Shown: piece by piece, positions 27,201 to 36,713 of the stretch | Layout of the letters: every line of letters starts with the position of its first letter | Position numbering within the stretch: position 1 is the first letter of the stretch | Assembly: GCA_963811825.1 (NCBI GenBank) | Contig: CAWESS010000036.1 | Coordinates: 434,001-498,000, forward strand | Length of the DNA stretch: 64,000 nt | Reading direction: 5' to 3' | DNA from: Fodinibacter sp963811825 | GTDB taxonomy: Bacteria > Actinomycetota > Actinomycetes > Actinomycetales > Dermatophilaceae | Translations under genes and position numbers: made by a program | The notes under the pieces: generated by a model | Told to the model about the DNA's origin: nothing | What the model saw: the letters and a program-made list of their open reading frames with translations, nothing else | The model's database searches: none

Positions 27201-28246
27201 CTGTCCAGGACTCCGCAGCGCCAGCCCTGTCCGTCAAGCACCTCTGGAAGGTGTTCGGGCCGAACGCCGAGAAGCTCATCGGGACGCCGGACCTCGAGCT
27301 GTCCCGCAAGGAGCTGCAGGCCAAGAGCGGTCACGTCATCGGCGTCAAGGACGTCTCGTTCGACGTGGCGCCGGGCGAGGTGTTCGTCGTCATGGGCCTG
27401 TCCGGCTCGGGCAAGTCCACCCTCGTGCGGCTGCTCACGCGGCTCATCGAGCCGACGGCCGGCACCGTCGCGCTCTTCGGTGACGACATCACCGCGATGA
27501 GCGAGGAGACCCTGCGCGAGGTGCGGCGCCGCAAGATCTCGATGGTCTTCCAGCACTTCGGCCTGCTCCCCCACAAGAAGGTCATCGACAACGTCGCCTT
27601 CGGGCTCGAGGTGCGCGGCGAGAGCAAGACCCAGCGGCGCGCCCGCGCCCAGAACATGGTGGACCTCGTCGGCCTGGCCGGGTACGAGCAGAACTTCCCC
27701 GACCAGCTCTCCGGCGGCATGCAGCAACGCGTCGGGCTGGCGCGGGCGCTGGCCAACGACCCCGACATCCTCATGTTCGACGAGCCGTTCAGCGCGCTCG
27801 ACCCGCTCATCCGGCGTGACATGCAGAACGAGGTGATCCGGCTCCACAAGGAGGTCGGCAAGACGATGGTCTTCATCACCCACGACCTCGCGGAGGCCCT
27901 CAAGCTCGGCGACCGGATCATGATCCTGCGCGACGGCGAGATCATCCAGATCGGCACCCCGGACGAGGTCGTCGGCGCCCCGGCCGACGACTACGTCAAG
28001 GACTTCGTCTCCGACGTCCCCAAGAGCCACGTCCTCACCCTGAAGTGGGTGATGCGCCCACCTGCCGACGACCGCGAGGGGCTGGATGCGCCGACCCTGC
28101 CGGAGTCGACCATCGTGCGCGATGCCGCCCGCATCGTCCTGGACCACCAGGGCGTGGTGCGGGTCGTGGACGACTCGGGCGCCTTCGTCGGCGTGGTCGA
28201 CGACGAGGACATCCTGCGCGTCGTCGTCGCCGAGGACGAGGCATGA
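27197..28246 (+). CDS. proV: Glycine betaine/proline ABC transporter ATP-binding protein
   Basis: This 349-residue ATPase of the OpuAA/ProV type powers betaine uptake. Walker A is GLSGSGKSTLVRLL, the signature is LSGGMQQRVGLARAL, and Walker B is ILMFDEPFSALDPLI followed by MVFITHDLAEAL. Beyond about residue 270 there is a partial CBS-like regulatory tail (SIVRDAARIVLDHQGVVRVVDDSGAFVGVVDDEDIL-type region, one CBS unit only). Its ATG overlaps the betA stop and its stop overlaps proW. Confidence 0.94.
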   Translation: MTVQDSAAPALSVKHLWKVFGPNAEKLIGTPDLELSRKELQAKSGHVIGVKDVSFDVAPGEVFVVMGLSGSGKSTLVRLLTRLIEPTAGTVALFGDDITAMSEETLREVRRRKISMVFQHFGLLPHKKVIDNVAFGLEVRGESKTQRRARAQNMVDLVGLAGYEQNFPDQLSGGMQQRVGLARALANDPDILMFDEPFSALDPLIRRDMQNEVIRLHKEVGKTMVFITHDLAEALKLGDRIMILRDGEIIQIGTPDEVVGAPADDYVKDFVSDVPKSHVLTLKWVMRPPADDREGLDAPTLPESTIVRDAARIVLDHQGVVRVVDDSGAFVGVVDDEDILRVVVAEDEA

Positions 28247-30306
28247 GCACCGAGGCTCCGGAGCGGCCGGCGGACTCCCCACAGGACCGCCCACCGATCC
28301 GTGCGCCCCGCGAACCGGATGCACCGCCGATCGTCCCGGAGCCCACCCCACGCTGGAAACCGGTCGCAGCGATCCTCTTCGCCTGGTTCCTGATCTGGCT
28401 GTTCACCAAGGGCAACGACACGCTCGTGCTCGAGGGTCGCGACCGGACGGCAGTCATGGACAGCCTTTCGGGCTTTCGTGACCAGATGATCGCCGGCCGG
28501 GAGACCAACCCGGTCATGGTCGTCACGGGTGCCGTCGCCGGCGGCCTGCGAGCCCTGGTCACCGCCCTCCAGGAGCTCATCTCGATCCCGGCAGACCCCC
28601 GTCCGGTCCCGCAGATCGGCTGGCTGGGCGTGACCGCGATCGCGACGTACCTGGGATACGTCGTCGCGAACTGGCGCATCGCCCTCCTCGTCCTCGGCAC
28701 CTTCCTCTCCTTCGGCGCCTTCGGCTACTGGTCGGAAGCCATGGACCTGCTCATCGTGGTGGGCATCGCGGTCGCGCTCTGCGTGGCCATCGGTGTGCCC
28801 CTCGGCGTCCTCGCGGGCACCAACGCGCGCGCGGCCAAGGTCATCGAGCCCGTGCTGGACTTCTTCCAGACGATGCCGACGTTCGTCTACCTCCTGCCGA
28901 TCGTGCTGCTCTTCGGCATCGGGTCCGCCTCCGCCGTCGTGTGCACCCTGCTCTACGCCGTGCCACCGCTCATCCGCATCTCCGCGCACGGCATCCGCGC
29001 GGTGCCGCCGACGATGATCGAGGTCGCCGACTCGTTCGGGCTGACGAGCTCGCAACGCCTGACGAAGGTGCAGCTGCCCCTCGCCAAGCGCACCATCATC
29101 GTCGGCCTCAACCAGACCACCCTGGCCGCCCTGTCGATGGCCACCATCGCCTCGTTCGTCGACGGGCCCGGCCTGGGCAAGCCCGTCCTGGAGGGTCTGC
29201 GGATCAACGACACCGGCACCGCCCTGGTGCCCGGCCTGCTCATCGTCGCGATGGCGATCATGCTCGACCGCACGACGACGGCCGCCAGCGAGCGGGCCGA
29301 CATCGTGGCCCGCGGTGGTGGCCTGCCGCCGAGGGTGCACCGCGCCATCCTCATCGGTGGCGGCATCCTCACCGTCGTGGCCGTGGTGCTCTCGCGGCAG
29401 ATGTTCTGGGCCGCGGAGTGGGTCGACCGGGGCTGGGGCCGGGCCATCGCCAAGGGGTCCCAGGAGGTCATCACCTCGATCACCGACACCCTGTCGCCGG
29501 TCACCGGCCCCCTCAAGGACGGCGTCACCTACGCCCTGCTCAACCCGCTGCAGGCCTTCCTCTCGCAGTCCCCGTGGTGGCTGGCCGCCGTCGGCATCTG
29601 CGTGATCGCCGTGGTCCTCGGCGGACTGCGGGCGCTGGTGCCCACGGTGATCTGCATCGCCGGGATGGTCTACTTCGGCCTCTGGCACAACGCGATGATC
29701 ACCCTGGCGATGACACTCGTCGCGACCGTCCTGTGCATGATCCTGGCGACCGTCGTCGGTGTGGCCATGGCACGCAACAAGCGGATCGACACGGCTGTGC
29801 GCCCGATCCTGGATGCCGGGCAGACGATCCCCGCATTCGTCTACCTGATCCCGTGCCTGGCCCTGTTCGGCCCCTCCCGGTTCACGGGGATCGTCGCCGC
29901 GCTGGCGTACGCCGCGCCCGTGTCCATCAAGCTCGTCGCCGACGGGATCAAGGGTGTCTCGCCCACGACGATGGAGGCCGCCCGCTCCACCGGCGCCTCG
30001 ACGATGCAGCAGATCCGTCAGGTCCAGCTGCCGATGGCCAAGGCCTCCCTGCTGCTCGCGACCAACCAGGGCCTGCTGTTCGTCCTGGCCATGGCGGTCA
30101 TCAGCGGCATGGTCGGCGCCGGCGGGCTGGGCTACGACGTCGTCATCGGCTTCTCGCGCAGCGAGGAGTGGGGCAAGGGCTTTGCTGCCGGGGCGACGAT
30201 CGTGCTGCTCGGCATCATGATCGACCGGATCACCCGCCGAGCGGCCGAGAGATCCCCGGACCTGGCCAAGTACCTCCCCTCCCGGCTGACGAAGCGCACG
30301 ACGTGA
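28243..30306 (+). CDS. proW: Glycine betaine ABC transporter permease with two fused permease domains
   Basis: This 687-residue integral membrane protein carries two BPD_transp_1 domains in one chain, so one polypeptide could replace a permease homodimer. The first EAA-type loop is TMIEVADSFGLTSSQRLTKVQLPLAKRT (near residue 270), the second TTMEAARSTGASTMQQIRQVQLPMAK (near 580). The N-terminal 35 residues are a proline-rich cytoplasmic segment. Single-domain ProW is about 280-350 residues. It ends the betB-betA-proV-proW operon; proX follows behind its own regulatory box. Confidence 0.92.
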   Translation: MSTEAPERPADSPQDRPPIRAPREPDAPPIVPEPTPRWKPVAAILFAWFLIWLFTKGNDTLVLEGRDRTAVMDSLSGFRDQMIAGRETNPVMVVTGAVAGGLRALVTALQELISIPADPRPVPQIGWLGVTAIATYLGYVVANWRIALLVLGTFLSFGAFGYWSEAMDLLIVVGIAVALCVAIGVPLGVLAGTNARAAKVIEPVLDFFQTMPTFVYLLPIVLLFGIGSASAVVCTLLYAVPPLIRISAHGIRAVPPTMIEVADSFGLTSSQRLTKVQLPLAKRTIIVGLNQTTLAALSMATIASFVDGPGLGKPVLEGLRINDTGTALVPGLLIVAMAIMLDRTTTAASERADIVARGGGLPPRVHRAILIGGGILTVVAVVLSRQMFWAAEWVDRGWGRAIAKGSQEVITSITDTLSPVTGPLKDGVTYALLNPLQAFLSQSPWWLAAVGICVIAVVLGGLRALVPTVICIAGMVYFGLWHNAMITLAMTLVATVLCMILATVVGVAMARNKRIDTAVRPILDAGQTIPAFVYLIPCLALFGPSRFTGIVAALAYAAPVSIKLVADGIKGVSPTTMEAARSTGASTMQQIRQVQLPMAKASLLLATNQGLLFVLAMAVISGMVGAGGLGYDVVIGFSRSEEWGKGFAAGATIVLLGIMIDRITRRAAERSPDLAKYLPSRLTKRTT

Positions 30307-30307
30307 T

Positions 30308-30324
30308 GTTGCGCCTGACGCGAC
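30308..30324 (+). promoter_or_regulatory. GTTGC-N7-GCGAC box before proX
   Basis: The box begins one base after the proW stop and lies 137 bp before the proX ATG. It has one deviation (GCGAC for GCAAC). Its presence suggests that proX has a separate, coregulated promoter in the 155-bp gap, allowing extra binding protein to be made. Confidence 0.55.
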
Positions 30325-30461
30325 GAAACCGCGCCCCGGGCAACAGCTCGGCAACGATTCATCGCGACCGATCCCCGGCTGCCCTCGATGAGGAGCACAG
30401 TGGGCCACGGCTCGCGGTACGTCCACGATCCACCTGCAGCACACGACCCAAAGGAGCGCAC

Positions 30462-31460
30462 ATGCTGGTGAGCAAGAACCGACCTCTCAAGGTCATGGCA
30501 GTGGCCGCCGCGGTGGCCATCGGTGCCTCCGCGTGCGGTGGCGGTGAGATCGGCGCCCAGACGAGTGAGAACGCCTCGGCGGCCGCCTCCAACGCCGCCG
30601 CTGACTGCGCCGAGATCAACATGGCGGTCAACCCCTGGGTCGGCTACGAGGCGAGCGCCTACGTCGTCGGCACGGTCGCCAGCGAGAAGCTCGGCTGCAC
30701 GGTCAACTACAAGGACCTCAAGGAGGACGTCTCCTGGCAGGGCTTCGGCACCGGCGAGGTCGACGTCGTCATCGAGGACTGGGGCCACCCCGACCTCGAG
30801 AAGAAGTTCGTCAAGGAGATGGGCGGCGACGGGTCGGCCACCGACGGCGGCCCGAACGGGAACAAGGGCATCATCCACTGGTACGTGCCGCCGTGGCTGG
30901 CCGCCGAGTACCCGGACATCCTGGACTACAAGAACCTCAACAAGTACGCCGACAAGTTCAAGACGAGCGAGTCCGGCGACATGGGCCAGTTCCTCGGGGC
31001 CGACCCGTCCTACGTGCAGTTCGACGAGGCGATCGTGAAGAACCTCGGCCTGGACTTCAAGGTCGTCTTCTCCGGTGGCGAGGCCGCCTCGATCACCGCC
31101 TTCCAGAAGGCCGAGAAGAACAAGGAGTGGCTCATCGGCTACTTCTACGAGCCGCAGTGGCTCTTCGCCGAGCTCCCGCTGAAACCCGTCGCGCTGCCCC
31201 CGTACACCGAGGGCTGCCAGGCCGACCCGGCCAAGGTCGCCTGCGACTACCCCGACACGATCCTCAAGAAGTTCTACTCCACGAAGTGGGCTGAAAAGGC
31301 CGACGACCCGGGCGTCAAGCTCGTCAAGGCCTTCCAGTGGACCAACGAGGACCAGAACACCGTCGCCAAGTACATCTCGCAGGACAAGATGTCCAAGGAG
31401 GACGCCGCCAAGAAGTGGATCGCGGACAACCCCGACAAGGTTGACGCCTGGCTGAAGTAG
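30462..31460 (+). CDS. proX: Glycine betaine substrate-binding lipoprotein
   Basis: This 332-residue protein has a short basic N-terminus, a hydrophobic segment (VMAVAAAVAIGASA) and a cysteine at residue 25 in ASACGGG that would be lipidated. The mature part is an OpuAC-type fold; VNPWVGYEASAYVVGTVASEKLG and VVIEDWGHPDLEKK hold aromatic residues typical of a betaine-binding cage. AAAGGAGC precedes the ATG. It is followed by a strong terminator. It partners with ProV and ProW. Confidence 0.93.
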   Translation: MLVSKNRPLKVMAVAAAVAIGASACGGGEIGAQTSENASAAASNAAADCAEINMAVNPWVGYEASAYVVGTVASEKLGCTVNYKDLKEDVSWQGFGTGEVDVVIEDWGHPDLEKKFVKEMGGDGSATDGGPNGNKGIIHWYVPPWLAAEYPDILDYKNLNKYADKFKTSESGDMGQFLGADPSYVQFDEAIVKNLGLDFKVVFSGGEAASITAFQKAEKNKEWLIGYFYEPQWLFAELPLKPVALPPYTEGCQADPAKVACDYPDTILKKFYSTKWAEKADDPGVKLVKAFQWTNEDQNTVAKYISQDKMSKEDAAKKWIADNPDKVDAWLK

Positions 31461-31492
31461 CCGCCACCCGGTCGTCTGACGACCCATTACCT

Positions 31493-31532
31493 CGGATGCC
31501 GGGGCACCGCGCGTGCGGTGCCCCGGCATCCG
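31493..31532 (+). terminator. Strong hairpin terminator after proX
   Basis: An 18-bp perfect stem (CGGATGCCGGGGCACCGC at 31493-31510, complement at 31515-31532) has a GCGT loop and starts 33 bp after the proX stop. Both arm ends carry the over-used octamer GGATGCCG. Confidence 0.85.
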
Positions 31533-31589
31533 GCGTGTCGGGCCCTGACGGTTGACGGCTCACGTGACCGGCGTCACACTCATAGCGAA

Positions 31590-31625
31590 GTTGCGGAGGA
31601 CGCGACAGGTTGCGAGTTGAGCAAC
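31590..31625 (+). promoter_or_regulatory. Tandem GTTGC-N7-GCRAC boxes before betT
   Basis: Two full boxes stand head to tail: GTTGC-GGAGGAC-GCGAC at 31590-31606 and GTTGC-GAGTTGA-GCAAC at 31609-31625. Their starts are 19 bp apart, close to two helical turns, so two dimers could bind the same face. The betT ATG is 20 bp downstream. Confidence 0.72.
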
Positions 31626-31644
31626 CACGACCAAGGGAGAGTTC

Positions 31645-33261
31645 ATGGCAGACACCCTGAGCACCGAACGCACCGACCAGGGCGGGAGCAGCAGGCGGCG
31701 CCAGGGGGTGGACAAGGTCGTCTTCGGCACCGCCGCCGGCCTGGCGCTGCTCTTCCTGCTCTACGGAGCGCTGGACAACGAGGGGTTCAGCGCGACGGGC
31801 AGCAGCATCCTGAGCTGGATCACCACGAACTTCGGCTGGTTCTTCGTCCTGACGAGCGGCGCCTTCCTCATCTTCAGCGTCTTCCTGGCCGTCACCCGGT
31901 ACGGCAACATCCGGCTCGGCGCCGACGACTCCACCCCGGAGTTCTCGACGTTCTCCTGGGTCTCCATGATGTTCGCCACCGGAATGGGCATCGGCCTGAT
32001 GTTCTACGGGGTCGCCGAGCCGTTGACCCACCTCAACACCCCGCCCATGGGCATGGCCGAGCCCGGGAGCGAGCAGGCCGCCCACCTGGCGATGGAGTAC
32101 ACCTTCTTCCACTGGGGATTCCACCCGTGGTCGATGTACGCGGTCATCGGCCTGGCGATCGCCTACTTCGCCTACCGCAAGGGCAGCGGCAACCTCATCA
32201 GCGCGGCGTTCCGACCGCTCATCGGCCACCACGCCGACGGTCCGGCCGGGCGGACGATCGACATCCTCGCGATCATCGCCACCCTCTTCGGATCCGCGAC
32301 CTCACTGGGTCTCGGGGCGTTGCAGATCACCGGAGGCCTGGCCAACGTCTTCGGCAACGAGGGCTACGGCACGACGGCTGCGGCGATCGTCATCGCGGTG
32401 CTGACCCTGTGCTTCGTCATCTCGGCGGTCAGTGGCGTGGACAAGGGCATCAAGTGGCTCTCCAACGCCAACGCGATCGCGGCGGGACTGCTCGTGTTCT
32501 TCCTGTTCGTCGTCGGGCCCAGCGTCTTCATCCTCTCGACGTTCACCGAGTCCATCGGCGGCTACCTCACGCGCCTGCCGACGATGAGCTTCCGCACCGG
32601 CGTCTTCGGCGGAAGTGAGTGGCTCAACGGCTGGACGATCTTCTACTGGGCCTGGTGGGTGTCGTGGACCCCCTTCGTGGGCATGTTCATCGCCCGCATC
32701 TCCAAGGGCCGCACCATCCGGCAGTTCGTCATCTTCGTCATCGCGGTCCCGTCGCTGGTGTCGTTCGTCTGGTTCTCGATCCTCGGCGGCCTGGCCTTCG
32801 ACCTCCAGCTCAACAAGGGTGAGGACATGGCGGCCCTGGTCGAATCAGGTCTGGAGAGCACGCTCTTCGACACGCTGCGCGCCTACCCGATGTCGTCGGT
32901 GACGGTCGTGCTCGCGGTCTTCCTCATCGCGATCTTCTTCATCACCGGCGCCGACTCGGCCTCGATCGTCATGGGCATGCTCAGCGAGAACGGCGCCGAG
33001 GAGCCCAGGCGCTCCCTCGTGGTCTTCTGGGGATGCGCCACCGGCGCGGTTGCGATCGTGCTCCTGTTCGCCGACGGGCTGTCGGCGCTGCAGACCGGCG
33101 TCATCATCGTCGGCTTCCCGTTCCTGCTGGTGCTCATCGGCCTGTGCGTATCGCTGTGGAAGTCGCTGCGCGAGGAGACGTTCGAGTCGACGCTGCGTGA
33201 GCCGCTCCGCAAGGTGGTCGTCGCGAGCAAGGACCGCGGCGGGGACCCCGACGGCGGCTGA
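31645..33261 (+). CDS. betT: BCCT-family choline/glycine betaine transporter
   Basis: This 538-residue protein has about 12 membrane helices. The BCCT signature is visible in MFATGMGIGLMFYGVAEPLTH (glycine-rich unwound helix) and in WTIFYWAWWVSWTPFVGMFIARIS (tryptophan cage). It lacks a long osmosensory C-terminal tail: only about 40 residues follow the last helix, which suits nutrient uptake rather than osmotic regulation. AAGGGAGAG precedes the ATG. It stands alone between the proX terminator and the DMGO-like operon. Choline versus betaine specificity cannot be told. Confidence 0.9.
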   Translation: MADTLSTERTDQGGSSRRRQGVDKVVFGTAAGLALLFLLYGALDNEGFSATGSSILSWITTNFGWFFVLTSGAFLIFSVFLAVTRYGNIRLGADDSTPEFSTFSWVSMMFATGMGIGLMFYGVAEPLTHLNTPPMGMAEPGSEQAAHLAMEYTFFHWGFHPWSMYAVIGLAIAYFAYRKGSGNLISAAFRPLIGHHADGPAGRTIDILAIIATLFGSATSLGLGALQITGGLANVFGNEGYGTTAAAIVIAVLTLCFVISAVSGVDKGIKWLSNANAIAAGLLVFFLFVVGPSVFILSTFTESIGGYLTRLPTMSFRTGVFGGSEWLNGWTIFYWAWWVSWTPFVGMFIARISKGRTIRQFVIFVIAVPSLVSFVWFSILGGLAFDLQLNKGEDMAALVESGLESTLFDTLRAYPMSSVTVVLAVFLIAIFFITGADSASIVMGMLSENGAEEPRRSLVVFWGCATGAVAIVLLFADGLSALQTGVIIVGFPFLLVLIGLCVSLWKSLREETFESTLREPLRKVVVASKDRGGDPDGG

Positions 33262-33361
33262 GCACGACCGTTCGGGCCGCCCGAGCGCCGTCTGGCGCTC
33301 GGGCGGCTCCGCGTCGGAGGGTGTTGGCAGCACCCGGTCCATCTGCCAGACTGATGGCCGT

Positions 33362-33397
33362 GTTGCACATCGAGCGACGGGTTGCGTCATACGCACC
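33362..33397 (+). promoter_or_regulatory. Tandem GTTGC-type boxes before the DMGO-like gene
   Basis: The first box is GTTGC-ACATCGA-GCGAC (33362-33378). The second, starting exactly 19 bp later, is GTTGC-GTCATAC-GCACC (33381-33397) with a weaker right half. They lie 30-65 bp before the ATG and repeat the betT arrangement. Confidence 0.65.
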
Positions 33398-33426
33398 CCG
33401 GATGCCGCCAGAAAGGAACCCCACGG

Positions 33427-35943
33427 ATGGCCTCCCTCCCCTCCTCCGCCCGCTGCGTCATCATCGGCGCCGGCATCGTCGGGAACTCGCTCGCCTACCA
33501 CCTCGCTGAGCTCGGCTGGACCGACATCGTCCAGATCGACAAGGGCCCCCTGCCGAACCCCGGAGGGTCCACCGGCCACGCGAGCAACTTCATCTTCCCG
33601 GTCGACCACTCCCGCGAGTTCGCCGACATCACGCTGGACTCGGTGCGCCAGTACAAGGAGCTCGACGTCTTCACCGAGTCCGGTGGGTACGAGGTCGCGC
33701 GGACCGAGGAGCGGATGGAAGAGCTGCGCCGCCGGATGAGCAGCGCCAAGGCCTGGGGCATCCCCGCCGAGATGGTCACCCCCGAGCAGGTCGCCGAGAA
33801 GGTGCCCTTCCTCGACCCCAGCGTCATCATCGGCGCGGCCTGGTTCCCCACCGTCGGCGTCGTCGACAGCCTGCGGGCCGGCACGATCATGCGCGAGCGC
33901 GCCGTCGCCAAGGGGGCCCTCACGACCGTCCCCAACGTCGAGGTCACCGGCATGGAGGTCGTCGACGGCCGCATCCGCGCGGTCGAGACCAACCAGGGCC
34001 GCATCGAGGCCGAGACGGTCGTCATCGCCTGCGGTGTCTGGAGCCCGAAGATCGCCCGGATGGCCGGCGCCCGCATCCCGTTGACCCCGGCCGTGCACCA
34101 GATGATCTCGGTCGGCCCCTGCGAGGTCCTCGCCGAGCGACCGGGCGAGATCAGCTACCCGATCGTGCGTGACATGGACACCTTCTGCTACGAGCGCCAG
34201 CACGGCTCGGACATGGAGGTCGGCTCCTACGCCCACCGCGCCATCCTCTGGGACCCCGAGGACATCCCCTCCATCGAGCAGAGCAAGCTCTCCCCCACCG
34301 AGCTGCCGTTCACCGAGGACGACTTCGACCCGCAGCTCGAGCAGGCCCTCGAGCTGATGCCCGAGCTGCTCGGTGACGAGCGCGCCGAGATCCGCTACGC
34401 CATCAACGGCCTGCTCTCGCTCACCCCGGACGGCTACCCCATCCTCGGCGAGACCCCCGAGGTCAAGGGCCTGTGGTCGGCTGCCGCGGTCTGGATCAAG
34501 GAGGGCCCCGGCACCGCTCGTGCCGTCGCCGAGTGGATGACCCACGGCAACCCCGAGATCGACCTCGGGCACTCCGACATCGCGCGCTTCCACCCCCACC
34601 AGAAGACCCGGGCGCACGTCAAGGCCCGCACCTCCGAGTCGTTCATCAAGACCTACGGCATCGTGCACCCCGGCGAGCAGTACGAGAGCAACCGCAACGT
34701 GCGACTCGCCCCGATGAACGCCTCGCAGGCCGAGCTGGGCGCGGTCTTCTACGAGACGGCCGGCTGGGAGCGCCCGTTCTGGTACGAGTCCAACGCGGGC
34801 CTGGTCGAGAAGTTCGGCGACGCGTGCATGCCCCGCGAGAACGAGTGGGACTCGCGCTGGTGGTCCCCGATCATCAACGCCGAGCACCTCCAGCTGCGTG
34901 AGACCGCCGGCCTGGTCGACCTGTCAGCCTTCGTCGTCTTCGACGTCATCGGCCCGCAGGCCATGGCGGCCGTCCAGAACATCATCGTCGCCCAGGCCGA
35001 CGTGAGGATCGGTCGCGTCGTCTACACCCCGGTCCTCGACGAGACCGGCGGCTTCCGTTCCGACCTCACCGTCATGCGCCTGGCCCACGACCACTTCCGC
35101 GTCGTCACGGGTGGCGCCCACGGCATGGCCGACAAGAAGTGGTTCACCGACCGGATGCCGGACGGCGCGGTCGTCGTCGACCTCACCTCGAGCTGGACCA
35201 CCATCGGGATCTGGGGCCCCAAGGCCCGCGAGATCGTCGCGGCCATCACCGACACCGACGTGTCACACCAGGGCTTCCCGTTCGGCACCTGCCGCGAGAT
35301 CGAGGTCGGCTCGCTGCACGTGCTGGCCTCGCGCATCTCCTACGTCGGCGAGTACGGCTGGGAGCTCTACACCCCGATGGAGGCCGGCGCCGCCCTGTGG
35401 GAGCGCCTCCTCGAGGTCGGCACCCCGCACGGCATGGTGCCCGTCGGCATCGGCGTCTACGGCACCACGGGCCGCCTCGAGAAGGGCTACCGCGCCTACG
35501 GGGCCGAGCTCGACAGCGAGCGCACCCTCATGGAGACCGGCATGTCGCGCGCGAAGTGGAAGGACCAGGGCTTCGTCGGCAAGGAGGCCGTCATCGCCCA
35601 GGCACAGGAGGCCCCGAAGACCGTCCTGTGCACGCTCACCGTCGACGACCACACCTCGGCCAGCGGCGTGAAGCGCTACATGCTCGGCGGCGAGCCGATC
35701 CTCACCCGGGACGGCGGCATCCTCACCGACGGCCACGGCCACCACCCCTACGTCACGTCGGCCGGCTCCGCACCGAGCCTGGGCAAGCACCTCCTCATGG
35801 CGTTCCTGCCGCCGGAGCAGGCGGTCGTCGGCACCGAGCTCGCCGTGTCCTACATGGAGGAGCTCTACCCCGTCACCGTCGCGGCGGCTGACGCGACGCC
35901 GCTCTTCGACCCGGAGAACGCCCGCATCCGAGGCCTGGCATGA
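33427..35943 (+). CDS. Dimethylglycine oxidase/dehydrogenase-like flavoprotein with folate (GcvT) domain
   Basis: This 838-residue protein matches dimethylglycine oxidase (830 residues in Arthrobacter) and mammalian DMGDH. The N-terminal DAO domain opens CVIIGAGIVGNSLAYHLAE, and His51 in GGSTGHASN is the expected covalent FAD attachment site. Residues equivalent to the catalytic His and Tyr of DMGO are visible in PAVHQMISVG and VGSYAHRA. The C-terminal GcvT folate domain (from about residue 430) has VLDETGGFRSDLTVMRL, whose Asp is expected to bind folate. It would turn dimethylglycine to sarcosine, and possibly sarcosine to glycine, giving methylene-THF. etfB and etfA overlap downstream, which favours a dehydrogenase over an oxidase. 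The ATG at 33427 follows AAAGGA. Confidence 0.88.
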   Translation: MASLPSSARCVIIGAGIVGNSLAYHLAELGWTDIVQIDKGPLPNPGGSTGHASNFIFPVDHSREFADITLDSVRQYKELDVFTESGGYEVARTEERMEELRRRMSSAKAWGIPAEMVTPEQVAEKVPFLDPSVIIGAAWFPTVGVVDSLRAGTIMRERAVAKGALTTVPNVEVTGMEVVDGRIRAVETNQGRIEAETVVIACGVWSPKIARMAGARIPLTPAVHQMISVGPCEVLAERPGEISYPIVRDMDTFCYERQHGSDMEVGSYAHRAILWDPEDIPSIEQSKLSPTELPFTEDDFDPQLEQALELMPELLGDERAEIRYAINGLLSLTPDGYPILGETPEVKGLWSAAAVWIKEGPGTARAVAEWMTHGNPEIDLGHSDIARFHPHQKTRAHVKARTSESFIKTYGIVHPGEQYESNRNVRLAPMNASQAELGAVFYETAGWERPFWYESNAGLVEKFGDACMPRENEWDSRWWSPIINAEHLQLRETAGLVDLSAFVVFDVIGPQAMAAVQNIIVAQADVRIGRVVYTPVLDETGGFRSDLTVMRLAHDHFRVVTGGAHGMADKKWFTDRMPDGAVVVDLTSSWTTIGIWGPKAREIVAAITDTDVSHQGFPFGTCREIEVGSLHVLASRISYVGEYGWELYTPMEAGAALWERLLEVGTPHGMVPVGIGVYGTTGRLEKGYRAYGAELDSERTLMETGMSRAKWKDQGFVGKEAVIAQAQEAPKTVLCTLTVDDHTSASGVKRYMLGGEPILTRDGGILTDGHGHHPYVTSAGSAPSLGKHLLMAFLPPEQAVVGTELAVSYMEELYPVTVAAADATPLFDPENARIRGLA

Positions 35944-36713
35944 CCAACGTCCTCGTCTGCGTCAAGCGCGCCCCCGACCCCACCGGCGAGGTGGTGCTGA
36001 CCGACGACGGCCTGCGGGTCGACGGCCGGTACGCCGGGTACACGACGAGCGCGCACGAGGAGTCCGCGGTGGCGCTCGCGGTGCAGCTGACCGAGGGCAC
36101 CGACGGCACCGTGACCGTGCTCTCGGTCGGCTCCGAGGACAGCCTGGAGCAGGTGCGGGCCGCCATCGCGGTCGGTGCGACCGACGGCATCCTCGTCGAG
36201 GCCGACGCCGACCTGCTCGGCCCGGCCGACGTCGCCGACGCCATCGCGCAGGCGCTGCGCTCCCGCGAAGCGGCCGGCACCACCTACGGCCTGGTCCTGC
36301 TCGGCAACGACGCCGCTGACACCGGCGACTTCCAGGTGGGGGTACGCCTCGCGTACCTCCTCGACCGACCGGTGGCGGCCGGCATCCAGAGCGTCGAGGT
36401 CGCCGACGGGCGGGCCACGCTGCGCGGCGAGGGGCCGGACGGCACCGAGGTCTTCGAGGTCGACCTCCCTGCCGTCGTCACCGTGCTCGAGGGTGGCGTC
36501 AGCCCGCGGTACCCGAGTGTCATGGGGCGCATGCGGGCCAAGAAGGCACCGGTCGAGACGCTGGCGTGGGCCGGCACCGCCGCCGGTTCCGGTCGGCAGG
36601 TGCTCACGGTGCCCGAGGCGCCGCCGAGCCAGGTCACCGTCATCGGCGAGGGCGCCGCCGCCGCGCCGGCCCTCGTCTCCGTGCTGCGCGAGCTGGGAGT
36701 GGTGTCGCGATGA
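35940..36713 (+). CDS. etfB: Electron transfer flavoprotein subunit beta
   Basis: This 257-residue protein begins TNVLVCVKRAPDPTGEVVLTDDGLRVDG, the ETF-beta start, and contains GADGILVEADADL-type and RYPSVMGRMRAKKAPVE segments; the latter is the conserved beta-subunit loop. It would bind AMP and pair with EtfA. Its ATG overlaps the stop of the DMGO-like gene (ATGA) and its stop overlaps etfA. It is therefore a dedicated electron acceptor for that dehydrogenase. Confidence 0.93.
   Translation: MTNVLVCVKRAPDPTGEVVLTDDGLRVDGRYAGYTTSAHEESAVALAVQLTEGTDGTVTVLSVGSEDSLEQVRAAIAVGATDGILVEADADLLGPADVADAIAQALRSREAAGTTYGLVLLGNDAADTGDFQVGVRLAYLLDRPVAAGIQSVEVADGRATLRGEGPDGTEVFEVDLPAVVTVLEGGVSPRYPSVMGRMRAKKAPVETLAWAGTAAGSGRQVLTVPEAPPSQVTVIGEGAAAAPALVSVLRELGVVSR

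Noticed and set aside
27991..30444. Very long open frames antisense to real genes (for example 817 codons opposite proV/proW, and similar ones near 28.9-30.4, 37.7-39.7 and 41.8-44.0 kb)
   Set aside because: High GC content leaves long stop-free shadows. Their translations are low-complexity Arg/Gly/Asp/His/Val strings without domains, while the opposite strand encodes recognised proteins.
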